Below are positions 8,249 to 15,966 of a stretch of DNA of 64,000 nucleotides, piece after piece (within the stretch, counting starts at the first letter, position 1; each line of letters begins with the position of its first letter). The DNA is from Gammaproteobacteria bacterium. Lineage in GTDB: Bacteria; Pseudomonadota; Gammaproteobacteria; Pseudomonadales; Cellvibrionaceae. The translations under genes were made by a program, and so were the position numbers. The notes beneath the pieces were generated by a model. It saw only the letters and a program-made list of their open reading frames with translations. It was not told the DNA's origin and did not search any database. Location of the stretch: the NCBI GenBank assembly GCA_004172865.1, contig SEBV01000011.1, positions 164,815 through 228,814 on the forward strand. Reading direction: 5' to 3'.

Positions 8249-9235
8249 ATGAAATTTAATCAAATGGAAAGAAATGGCGTTTACGCAGTGGCCAAGGCAA
8301 TCACCGAAAATTTAGGCTGGATATTTCGCGAACTAACTAAACCTGATATCGGCATAGACGCGCACATTGAAATATGTGAATACAATCAGACTACAGGGAA
8401 AATATTAGCTCTTCAAATAAAGTCAGGAGAAAGCTATTTTTCTAGCACAGCAGAAGATGGTGTATTTTATAGAGGGTGTGTCAAACACTTAAACTATTGG
8501 AAAAGTTATTCAATACCTACATTAGTAGTGTTACATAACCCAAAAAATAATCATTGTTATTGGCAGGTAGTGGACGATCAATATATAACTAAAAAACAAA
8601 AAACTTGGACGCTGTTCATTCCTTTCTACCAAATTTTTGATTTCAAAAATTTTAACGTCCTCTTCACGATTGCCTCCCATCATAAAAAATATAATTACCA
8701 ACTCGCAAATTTACGACGATTAAAACCAATTATGATTGACCTTAGCAAAGGAAGATCATGGACACTCCATATCAATACTGACTCGGGATTCAAGAGAAGA
8801 AAAGGTATTCCCCACCATGTAGAGCTTCATTTCCTAAGAAAAAATATACCGGCATTCAGCCCCTACGAACATGAGTCAGATTTTTTTGATTGTTTTACCA
8901 TTTTTGGAAAAGAATCATTATTTGAAAGCGTGCAGAAATTAATGCCATGGGCTGATATTACTTACCTAAATTCCTCTGGAATCGAAGCAGATGAGGTTTC
9001 AAAACATTTAGAAGACTTGAAGCATTACGAATGGTGGCCGGAATTTGAAGCAGAGGCCAAATCTGAACTAAATGGTGACCTCAATAAAATGACCCTGCCT
9101 GAATTGGGATCTCGTCTTGATGTTGGAGTCGGCTATGTAGCAAAAATAAAAATTAATGATTTCGGTCGTTCGTTTCTTATTCTAGATCAACATCTAAATT
9201 CGGATTTTCTAAATTGGGGAGACGAAATCGGCTGA
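8249..9235 (+). CDS. DUF4365-domain protein (PD-(D/E)XK nuclease-like fold)
   Basis: The first 140 residues match the DUF4365 pattern: a helix at RNGVYAVAKAI (about 9-19), then D33-x-G-x-D37 (DIGIDAHIEI) and a QIKSG strand with Q56 and K58. This is the D...(E)-x-K layout of PD-(D/E)XK nucleases. It is followed by HLNYWKSYSIPTLVVL and the WQVVDD segment typical of the family. The C-terminal part (about 150-328) has no family I know. There is no signal peptide. A conserved glutamate usual in the first helix is not evident, so catalysis is uncertain. The gene is single, on a repeat-rich accessory stretch. DUF4365 proteins are often seen beside defence genes; any such role here is inference. Confidence 0.7.
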   Translation: MKFNQMERNGVYAVAKAITENLGWIFRELTKPDIGIDAHIEICEYNQTTGKILALQIKSGESYFSSTAEDGVFYRGCVKHLNYWKSYSIPTLVVLHNPKNNHCYWQVVDDQYITKKQKTWTLFIPFYQIFDFKNFNVLFTIASHHKKYNYQLANLRRLKPIMIDLSKGRSWTLHINTDSGFKRRKGIPHHVELHFLRKNIPAFSPYEHESDFFDCFTIFGKESLFESVQKLMPWADITYLNSSGIEADEVSKHLEDLKHYEWWPEFEAEAKSELNGDLNKMTLPELGSRLDVGVGYVAKIKINDFGRSFLILDQHLNSDFLNWGDEIG

Positions 9236-9254
9236 CATTAGCTTATCGTTTTAT

Positions 9255-9290
9255 CTCGTTCCCAAGTTCTAGCTGGGGACGCATAAAATA
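9255..9290. repeat. GTTCCC-type hairpin repeat, copy A
   Basis: CTCGTTCCCAAGTTCTAGC followed by TGGGGACGCAT folds into an imperfect hairpin. It resembles the dispersed GTTCCCAAGCTCCAGCTTGGGAAC element of many proteobacteria. A related copy lies at 9739-9780. Confidence 0.5.
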
Positions 9291-9360
9291 CACACTAAAA
9301 AACTGAACTTTGCAGCGAGAAAAATATTACGCCCTACCCGCAAAAAAAATGGAATGAAGC

Positions 9361-9720
9361 ATGAAAAAATATATTGCATTAACACTAATATTTACTTGCC
9401 TGTCGGTGCAAGCTCAATCAGATGAAACAAAATTAATTCTAAAAAAATTTGGAATGATTATTGGCGGTCATGAATTAAACAAAAAATGCAATATTCTTAA
9501 TGAAAAGAAAGCTAAGGAATTCGATAGGTATTTTAAAAAATCTAGCCAACATATTAGTGACTTATTGATAGTAGCACCAAAGGAAACGAATGATTACGCT
9601 AGAGCTATTGGGCAATCGTCAATAAAAATGATTGAAGACGAGAAATACTCATCTTGCGGGAAGGAAGCCGAAAATCTCATTGAAGCTGCATTTGAGACAT
9701 CAAAAAGCTGGGCGAATTAA
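9361..9720 (+). CDS. Small secreted protein, unknown function
   Basis: A 119-residue protein with a clear signal peptide (MKKYIALTLIFTCLSVQAQ) and probable cleavage after AQA or AQ, so it should be periplasmic. The mature part is helical, charged and contains two cysteines that could pair (NKKCNIL and YSSCGKE). No family is recognised. GGAA precedes the ATG at usable spacing. It is a single gene bracketed by two hairpin repeats in the accessory stretch. Confidence 0.6.
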   Translation: MKKYIALTLIFTCLSVQAQSDETKLILKKFGMIIGGHELNKKCNILNEKKAKEFDRYFKKSSQHISDLLIVAPKETNDYARAIGQSSIKMIEDEKYSSCGKEAENLIEAAFETSKSWAN

Positions 9721-9738
9721 AAACTAGCAACCCAACTG

Positions 9739-9780
9739 CTCGCACCCAAACTCCAGCTCGGTAACGCATATAGAATATAT
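9739..9780. repeat. GTTCCC-type hairpin repeat, copy B
   Basis: CTCGCACCCAAACTCCAGC followed by TCGGTAACGCATATAG aligns with copy A at 9255-9290, including the GCATA tail. The palindrome is more worn. Confidence 0.45.
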
Positions 9781-9819
9781 TCTCAGGTTGGAGTCTGAGA
9801 GTGCGCGGAAAACAATAAT

Positions 9820-10047
9820 ATGAACAAAGAATTAATTTTAAATCTAACAAATAGCTTACTTTATATCGTAATTGCCCTATTTCTAGCGGCAATATTTTCG
9901 ATGCTTATTGGTTATCGTATTGTTGCAAAACGGCTTGTGGAAAATGGCATGAAGAAAAGCGATGCAAGAGCTATGGGGCAAGCAATTGCAGGCCTACTGT
10001 TTATTGCCCTTGGTTTTATCCACCTAAAGTTTTTTGTTCTGTCTTAA
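9820..10047 (+). CDS. Small inner-membrane protein, unknown function
   Basis: A 75-residue protein with two hydrophobic segments (about residues 11-31 and 53-73) and a basic, helical loop VAKRLVENGMKKSDAR between them, so both ends should face the same side of the membrane. No family is recognised. A weak GGAA lies about 10 nt before the ATG. The clean two-helix architecture supports a real gene, but its shortness keeps confidence moderate. Confidence 0.55.
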   Translation: MNKELILNLTNSLLYIVIALFLAAIFSMLIGYRIVAKRLVENGMKKSDARAMGQAIAGLLFIALGFIHLKFFVLS

Positions 10048-10140
10048 CGTAAGTTGAAGTAATGTACGAAGCTAAAAAATCTCATACTTAAAAATTGTTA
10101 GAACTAACTAAACAATATTAATTAAAATAAAGACATTCAA

Positions 10141-11007
10141 ATGAAATCATTAAAAATAATTGCATTAATGCTCTTGGCATACGTAAATTACGCTTCCGCC
10201 AGCGATAAATTAAATTTCAATTGGGGAACGGCAAAAGCTGTTGTTACAGAAAAGATTAACAAGGGCAAAGGCGCCATTACAATTAGATATGAAATATCGC
10301 TGGAAAAACATAAGCAAGGTTATGTTGTTAAACAAACCAATGTAGATATCCTCATTCCAAAAACTCCTCCAGAAAAAGAAGCAGAAAAATCTAGGCTATT
10401 GGCCGCAATGTCCATGCCTGATCTATTAATTGACCGTAAAGGGAATCCACTCGACGTCTTAGATCTCGATGACTATATAAATCGGGTAAACAAATACTTT
10501 GGTGGCGCAAAAACGTCACAGCTTCTTCAATCACCGCAAATGAGGGAGATACTTTTTGTGACAGCTCAGAAAAATTGGTGCTTATGGGTATGCAATTGGA
10601 CGGATGTAACCATAAAAGAAGGAACACCCAAAACAGAGACGTCTACTATTGAAATTGCAGGTATGAACATACCTCAAACCACCAGCACTGAAATATATAA
10701 AAATTGGGAAGGCTCAAAGAATGTGAAACTGACTTTAACCGCTTCTTCTGGAGGGGAAACAGCTGTAAAAGAGTTAACCAATTTTGTACAAAGTTTTACG
10801 CAAGAGAACAACTTAACAATTAAAGACAACGGTAATTCCGATAACGACATAAATAATTTTAGTAAGGGAACAACAGTAGTAGCAATTATAGATCCTGCAA
10901 CCCTAAAGCCCATTTCTGTTATATCGGAGGAACTGACGGAAATTTCAACTTCATCGGAAACAAAAAGAACTAAAGAAAAACATGAATATTCATTTGAGTG
11001 GAAATAA
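10141..11007 (+). CDS. Secreted protein of unknown function
   Basis: A 288-residue protein with an N-terminal signal peptide ending near YASA-S (about residue 20). The mature part is mostly beta-strand-like, with alternating polar and hydrophobic residues, and holds a CLWVC segment (about 143-147) that could form a disulfide. No family is recognised. It is followed by another exported orphan on the same strand at 11127, but the gap of about 120 bp argues against tight coupling. The RBS is weak. Confidence 0.6.
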   Translation: MKSLKIIALMLLAYVNYASASDKLNFNWGTAKAVVTEKINKGKGAITIRYEISLEKHKQGYVVKQTNVDILIPKTPPEKEAEKSRLLAAMSMPDLLIDRKGNPLDVLDLDDYINRVNKYFGGAKTSQLLQSPQMREILFVTAQKNWCLWVCNWTDVTIKEGTPKTETSTIEIAGMNIPQTTSTEIYKNWEGSKNVKLTLTASSGGETAVKELTNFVQSFTQENNLTIKDNGNSDNDINNFSKGTTVVAIIDPATLKPISVISEELTEISTSSETKRTKEKHEYSFEWK

Positions 11008-11126
11008 TCTGTGGGCTTAACATAAATTCATTTTCACGCTGTATTTTTAACACGGAGATAAAATACTTTATGACGCGCGGCGTGAAAAATGAAAGAACAA
11101 CATATAAATACATGTAGAAGGCGGTT

Positions 11127-11648
11127 ATGAAAAAAATTCTAATTCTCTTATTGCTAAGCAGTTTGCCCCTGGTAACCATCGCAAATATATCCGGTTCAAA
11201 GCCAGCTGAACCAGCCGTCAACAATAGCGATAGATTCATTGCGCCGCTATACGGCCAATGGGAAGGTACAATCGACTACGAATATTTCGAAAATACCACA
11301 TCGAAGAAAAAATATTCACAGCCATTTAAAATTGAGGTAAATCCAACCGCGTTAACTTTTTTCAATAAAAATGAAACCGGAGAATGGATTAAAGCCAATA
11401 AAAGCTTTACAGATCATTTTAATTTTTCTTTACAGAAAAACACCATCGTAGGACATTTCCTAAATTCGGGAAGTGATGAAGACGGTATTTGGGTTGAATC
11501 ACAAACCATTTACATAACGCTAAAAGACGAAAACAGCATTTTGGTTTACTCGATTCGCTCAGTAAACAATACCAGCGTAAAAGATTCTGTTCCCGGCACC
11601 AAGTGGAATCAAACAGGCGTAGGTGAGCTTAAGAAAAATGCTTCTTAA
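11127..11648 (+). CDS. Secreted protein of unknown function
   Basis: A 173-residue exported protein with signal peptide MKKILILLLLSSLPLVTIA, cleaved near IAN. The body, around YGQWEGTIDYEYF and YSIRSVNNT, reads like a small lipocalin-like or beta-barrel protein, but this is a shape impression rather than a family match. A good AAGGCGG RBS lies before the ATG. It sits in a row of small exported orphans in the accessory region. Confidence 0.6.
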   Translation: MKKILILLLLSSLPLVTIANISGSKPAEPAVNNSDRFIAPLYGQWEGTIDYEYFENTTSKKKYSQPFKIEVNPTALTFFNKNETGEWIKANKSFTDHFNFSLQKNTIVGHFLNSGSDEDGIWVESQTIYITLKDENSILVYSIRSVNNTSVKDSVPGTKWNQTGVGELKKNAS

Positions 11649-11690
11649 CACCCTTATCAACGAATCATTAACTTAACCTAAGAGCCTTTT

Positions 11691-11975
11691 ATGAATCTGG
11701 AAAAATCAAAAAAACGAATAGCTAAGCGCTCTAAAATGGGATTTCAGGGTTATCCTAAAATTTCGTTGACTTATTTTGGTAAAAATATCGATCACGCAAA
11801 TGAAGTAGTCATTGAATTTATATTGGAAGAAAACGCAGACGTTCAAACGGAACGATTTTCCAGTAAAATTGATGCACGTGAGGATGAAACAATTCAATCG
11901 GCAATCGTGAAAATGATTGAACGCTCAGAAGCTAAAACTGTTTTGCAAATTGATGGTGTTTCTGTTGTTGTATGA
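11691..11975 (+). CDS. Small conserved-looking hypothetical protein
   Basis: A 94-residue soluble protein, basic at the N-terminus (KSKKRIAKRSK) and acidic afterwards, without a signal peptide. The part from YPKISLTYFGKN onward has regular strand/helix alternation. No family is recognised. It is 28 bp ahead of the next small gene and may be co-transcribed with it. Confidence 0.5.
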   Translation: MNLEKSKKRIAKRSKMGFQGYPKISLTYFGKNIDHANEVVIEFILEENADVQTERFSSKIDAREDETIQSAIVKMIERSEAKTVLQIDGVSVVV

Positions 11976-12003
11976 CATGAAATGAAAATGAATGGAGAAA
12001 ACC

Positions 12004-12225
12004 ATGACCGAAAAAATTAATGACGACGCCTTGCAAGCGCTAAAAATCGCATTCACCTATATGCCTAAAGTAATTGAAGTAAACAAGTATGAATATGGTG
12101 ACCGCTACCAAACGGTGCTTGAGCATATTCAAACGGTTCGGGAGATATTGCTGGTTAACGATGTAGACCCCGAAGAAGTGTATGGTGAGATTAATCCTGA
12201 CGGAACGCCGAATTCTTCCTACTGA
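12004..12225 (+). CDS. Small hypothetical protein
   Basis: A 73-residue acidic, helical protein with no signal peptide and no recognised family. GGAG ends 6 nt before the ATG at 12004, so that start is preferred to the ATG at 11992, which would put the RBS inside the gene. It follows the 94-residue gene closely and ends before a strong bidirectional terminator. Confidence 0.5.
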   Translation: MTEKINDDALQALKIAFTYMPKVIEVNKYEYGDRYQTVLEHIQTVREILLVNDVDPEEVYGEINPDGTPNSSY

Positions 12226-12360
12226 TAAAAATTAGATAAACTCAGAATTAAATTAACGAGTCAAAAATAAAACATTAAATGTTTGCCAGGGAAGTAAAAG
12301 CAGAAGGGAAATAAAAAAATTAGACAAATGTAATTTTTAGCGGGTGTTTTTAAGCTGATT

Positions 12361-12387
12361 AAATGCGGGCTACATTAGCCCGCATTT
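12361..12387. terminator. Bidirectional terminator between convergent genes
   Basis: An 11-bp perfect stem (12361-12371 and 12377-12387) with a 5-nt loop is flanked by T-rich DNA. It lies between the small + strand genes and the minus-strand TonB receptor, serving both. Confidence 0.85.
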
Positions 12388-12402
12388 TTTCGATAGATAA
12401 AG

Positions 12403-14616
12403 TTAGAGTTTGTATCTCGCCGTGAGCATGAGGCTGCGAGGTGACCCATAGGTTCCTGATGAGTAGTTAAATCCACTGTAATATTCTTTGTCGAAAATAT
12501 TATTGGCATTTAGCGTTAGCGATAGATTTTCCGTGACGGCATATTTCGCCATCAAATCAACGAGCGTTATTGCATCGCGATTGTAATCTTCACCGTTAGG
12601 CCCAGAGCCTTCGCTGTAAGACTTGCCCTGCCAACGCAAATTTCCACCCAGCGTTAGCGCTTGCCAATCACCAGAGAGTTTGTAGGTGCTAAACAGCTTG
12701 AAGTTGTCTTTGGATATTTCGGTCAACAAGGGTTCGCCTTCAGAATCCTTAGGTTTGGCGTGGGCATAACCGCCGCCTACTTGCCAGCCTTTGCTAAGCT
12801 CGCCTGCGACTTCCAGCTCAAAACCTTGCGATACGGTTCCGCTCTCTGCTCTGTAAGGCGCCTGGCCGTGAGGATTTAACGGCGCGCCAGGAATTGCTAC
12901 GGCGAGATTATCTTGCTCGATGCGAAATACGGCGGCGCTGGCGTTCAGTCGGCCATCATTAAACTCGCCCTTAATTCCCACTTCGTAATTGACGCCTTCG
13001 AGCGGCGGTAGACGATTGCCGTTCAGGTCTTCTGAACTTTGCGCCTCAAAAATATCGGCATAGCTGGCATAGAGCGAATACTGCTTACCAAAGTCGATAA
13101 CAATACCCGCATAGGGAGTGATAACTCCGGTTTCGCTGGTGAGCGTTTTGGAGGATTTGTTACCTGAATAAGTATCCCATTCCGTTTCCTTCCAGTCGGT
13201 AACGCGAGTACCGAGGATTACTGAAACTGCGTCAGCCGGTTTCAAACGCGTGGCAAGGTAAGCACTATCTTGTTTGATACGTCCGCCATAGCGGTAACCA
13301 TCCGGTCCCAAATCGGGTTTTGGATAATCACCTGTGTCAAAGAAATTCCAAACGTTGGATATGGGTGCCCAATAAGCGGGGCCAGCCCACCAGCCGGGAT
13401 AAGTATCACCGCTGTCTTCGGCAGTGCTGTGGCTTAGGCCCGCCATCAATTGATGCTCGCGACCAAATAAGGTGAACGGGCCTGACGCAGACAAGCTGAT
13501 AATTTTTTGCTCAAGATCGCCAGCCCAGCGCGACGACAACATGTTTGCGCCCGCGCTCGTTGCCGGATCAAAGCCGCTCGTGTAGAGGTATCCGATAGTT
13601 TCGTCGTAATCCGGGCGCGATTGCTCGCCTTCAAGTTTGATCGACCAATCGTTATTGAAAAAATGCTCAACAGACGCGAATATGCGCGTGGTCTGATGCT
13701 GGAAATCGCTCCAATTGGCGCCGCTATTGGTTGAGCGCGAAAAATCCGTGTGAGAGCCATCGGCATAAAATAGCGGAAGGCCACCACGCGACGCGCCCGT
13801 GTTACGGAAATCTTGATACTCCGCGCCGAGTGTCAGTAGCGTGTTATCTGTTAGGTCCGCTTCAACGATTCCGTAAACCAATTTTTTGGTGATATTGGCG
13901 CGATCAACAAAGGAATCGCTGTCTTGATAGGTTGCCACCAAACGTGCGCGCACATTATCTGTTAAAGCGCCGCTAGCATCTGCCTCTACCCGATAGTGAT
14001 CATCGGAACCAACTTGTGCGGTGATAGATACCTGATTGTCGACTGTTGGGCGTTTGCGCACGAGATTGATGGACGCCGCCGGGCTGCCTGCCCCACTCAT
14101 CAAACCGTTGGAGCCGCGTACAATTTCAACGCGATCATAAAGTGCCATGTCAGTAGTAGTTTCCGAGAAACCATAAATACCTGGCGGACGTGGTGTGCCA
14201 TCGATTTGGAAATTTTTAATCTCGAAACCACGTGCATAAAAAGCAATTCCATCGCTACCGAGAGCGCTGGTGCCATTGAAATTAACACCTACAGCCTGAT
14301 CGAGAACCTCTGAAATGCTCTGCAAGCCTTGATCTTCCATACGATCACGAGTAATAACGGTAACCGCCTGCGGTGTTTCGCGAATCGATAAATTCAATCC
14401 AGTAGCGGTTTTAGTCGCACCAGCGGTGTATGAGCCTGTGCCTTCAGTGACATCGCCTTCCAGAGCATCGGCAGTGACTTTCACGGCCTTAAGTTGCTTT
14501 TCTGGAGCGTTTGCATCAGCTGATTCAGCGGTTTGGGCGACTGCAGTCACAGTAGTGAGCGATAGTAAGGTTGCGAGGGAAATAGCGGCGGAAAGGGGCA
14601 AACGGGAAAACTTCAT
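12403..14616 (-). CDS. TonB-dependent siderophore receptor (FhuE/FpvA class)
   Basis: This outer-membrane receptor imports a ferric siderophore using TonB energy. A signal peptide ends near AVAQ-T (about residue 28). A TonB-box-like KAVKVTAD follows, then a plug domain (about 70-170) with the siderophore-receptor pattern RETPQAVTVITRDRM and VEIVRGSNGLMSGAGSPAASINLVRKRP. A 22-strand barrel ends in LMLTARYKL. At 737 residues and without an N-terminal signalling domain, it should not signal to an anti-sigma factor. The class resembles coprogen/ferrichrome-type receptors, but the ligand cannot be read from sequence. GAGG lies just before the ATG, and a strong Fur box lies about 40 bp upstream. 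Confidence 0.9.
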   Translation of the reverse strand: MKFSRLPLSAAISLATLLSLTTVTAVAQTAESADANAPEKQLKAVKVTADALEGDVTEGTGSYTAGATKTATGLNLSIRETPQAVTVITRDRMEDQGLQSISEVLDQAVGVNFNGTSALGSDGIAFYARGFEIKNFQIDGTPRPPGIYGFSETTTDMALYDRVEIVRGSNGLMSGAGSPAASINLVRKRPTVDNQVSITAQVGSDDHYRVEADASGALTDNVRARLVATYQDSDSFVDRANITKKLVYGIVEADLTDNTLLTLGAEYQDFRNTGASRGGLPLFYADGSHTDFSRSTNSGANWSDFQHQTTRIFASVEHFFNNDWSIKLEGEQSRPDYDETIGYLYTSGFDPATSAGANMLSSRWAGDLEQKIISLSASGPFTLFGREHQLMAGLSHSTAEDSGDTYPGWWAGPAYWAPISNVWNFFDTGDYPKPDLGPDGYRYGGRIKQDSAYLATRLKPADAVSVILGTRVTDWKETEWDTYSGNKSSKTLTSETGVITPYAGIVIDFGKQYSLYASYADIFEAQSSEDLNGNRLPPLEGVNYEVGIKGEFNDGRLNASAAVFRIEQDNLAVAIPGAPLNPHGQAPYRAESGTVSQGFELEVAGELSKGWQVGGGYAHAKPKDSEGEPLLTEISKDNFKLFSTYKLSGDWQALTLGGNLRWQGKSYSEGSGPNGEDYNRDAITLVDLMAKYAVTENLSLTLNANNIFDKEYYSGFNYSSGTYGSPRSLMLTARYKL

Positions 14617-14653
14617 AACGGCCTCGATAATAATGCTTATAGCGACAAAAGGT

Positions 14654-14672
14654 GCAAATGATAATTATTATC
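14654..14672 (-). promoter_or_regulatory. Fur box upstream of the TonB receptor
   Basis: GCAAATGATAATTATTATC matches the 19-bp Fur consensus GATAATGATAATCATTATC at 16 positions. It lies 38-56 bp upstream of the receptor start, so iron-dependent repression of that gene is expected. Confidence 0.85.
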
Positions 14673-15007
14673 TTTTAAGTCGTCAATTAGCATTACAAAT
14701 TGGGAGACTATCTGTAGCGATATTAAGTGCTTTAGCAGGATTTTATTGTACACAGGCACCATAAAATCCAATTCAAACTACACTTATAGACGCGATACAA
14801 GGCAAAAGCTGAGAACTTCTCAACGCAGGTTTAGTTATCTAGCAAATCAAATCCAGAACAATAATGAAAGACTTTAATCAGCGTTAGAAATGCTGGCGCA
14901 AGACATCCAGCCAATGATGAAAAATTTATGTTCATGGAGCAAGCGCCATTCGTAATTATCTAACTCAAAAAAACATTGCCAGCTATTTTTTCTTTGACAA
15001 GATCAAA
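14673..15007. other. Intergenic region, no gene seen
   Basis: Beyond the Fur box this 335-bp stretch has only short, uncoupled open frames and no clear repeat or hairpin. It must hold the promoter of the + strand solute-binding gene, but I could not assign it. Confidence 0.5.
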
Positions 15008-15883
15008 GTGGCGACGGCTGTTATTTTAATTATGCTTAGCGCTTTATCAGATAACTCCTACGCTGAAGATTCAGCTCCAATTGTAGTGCGCTACCCTGCT
15101 TCAGATTCGAACCCTTATTACTACAAACGCGTGAAGTATTTTGTTGAGATACTTGAACTCGCACTTTCTAAATCAGATCACAAATATGAGCTACAAAAAA
15201 TAACATTGCCGTTCATGAATGAGAGTCGGTCCAAGACAAATATAACTGCAAATTTATATGAAGTTCACTGGCTTAACGCTCAACCGTTTTTAGACGAAGA
15301 CTTACAACCCATCCGAATTCCTTTGTGCAAAGGACTAACCGGCTGGCGAATTTTATTTATACGGCCCGAAAGCCAGAATGAATTTTTGTCGATTGAAGGC
15401 CTGAATGATTTACGCCAATACACTGCAGGCCACGGCAATGACTGGCCCGACGCGGCACGCTATTCAAGCCTGCATTTACCGCAAAAATTGTCCGGCAGTT
15501 GGCGTGGGCTCTTCTATATGCTCAAACAAAATCGTATCGATTATTTATCGCGTTCAGCGCTAGAAATATACGATGAGGAAGATGCTTTTCCAGAATTAAA
15601 TTTAAAAGTTGAGTCTCATTTAGTAGTTCATTACCCCGCGGCTTATTATTTTTATGTTAAAAAAACCAATCACAAATTAGCGGCAGATATTCAAGTAGGA
15701 CTGGAACGCGCGATTGCAGATGGTTCATTTAATAAAATATTTAATCGTTATTTTAGTGAAAAAATTAAACGATTGGATTTAGAAAATCGTCACCAAATTC
15801 AAATCGTCGCACCGGAAGATGAAAATTTAATAGCGGATAAAAAAGCGCATCCCACTTATTGGTATACAGGAAAATCAGAGTAG
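15008..15883 (+). CDS. Periplasmic solute-binding-like protein (SBP family 3 type)
   Basis: The N-terminus has a short export-signal-like segment ending SYAED, and the body resembles family-3 extracellular solute-binding proteins. Examples are IVVRYPASDSNPYYYKRV, LRQYTAGHGNDWPDA and a late RAIADGSFNKIFNRYF, which is typical of the last SBP helix. No transporter genes adjoin it, so it may instead be a sensor-like or orphan member. The GTG at 15008 has no clear RBS, and the signal peptide is short for this start. The frame stays open upstream without an ATG, so the true start is uncertain. It converges on fusA2 through a shared terminator. Confidence 0.65.
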   Translation: MATAVILIMLSALSDNSYAEDSAPIVVRYPASDSNPYYYKRVKYFVEILELALSKSDHKYELQKITLPFMNESRSKTNITANLYEVHWLNAQPFLDEDLQPIRIPLCKGLTGWRILFIRPESQNEFLSIEGLNDLRQYTAGHGNDWPDAARYSSLHLPQKLSGSWRGLFYMLKQNRIDYLSRSALEIYDEEDAFPELNLKVESHLVVHYPAAYYFYVKKTNHKLAADIQVGLERAIADGSFNKIFNRYFSEKIKRLDLENRHQIQIVAPEDENLIADKKAHPTYWYTGKSE

Positions 15884-15912
15884 AAAAAATTAAAATTAAA
15901 ATTGTCACCATA

Positions 15913-15948
15913 AAAAAGCCCCGCCAGCTTTCACTGGCGGGGCTTTTT
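15913..15948. terminator. Strong bidirectional terminator
   Basis: A perfect 15-bp GC-rich stem (15913-15927 and 15934-15948) with a 6-nt loop has A-runs and T-runs on the outer sides. It lies between the convergent SBP-like gene and fusA2. Confidence 0.92.
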
Positions 15949-15966
15949 AAGGCTAGCTAAAAAATA

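Noticed and set aside
13446..13787. Open frames overlapping the TonB receptor on both strands
   Set aside because: They are shadow frames of a strongly supported receptor gene, without RBS or family match.
14880..15007. Earlier start for the solute-binding-like gene
   Set aside because: The ATGs in this stretch are all out of frame with the gene, and the in-frame extension has no start codon with an RBS.
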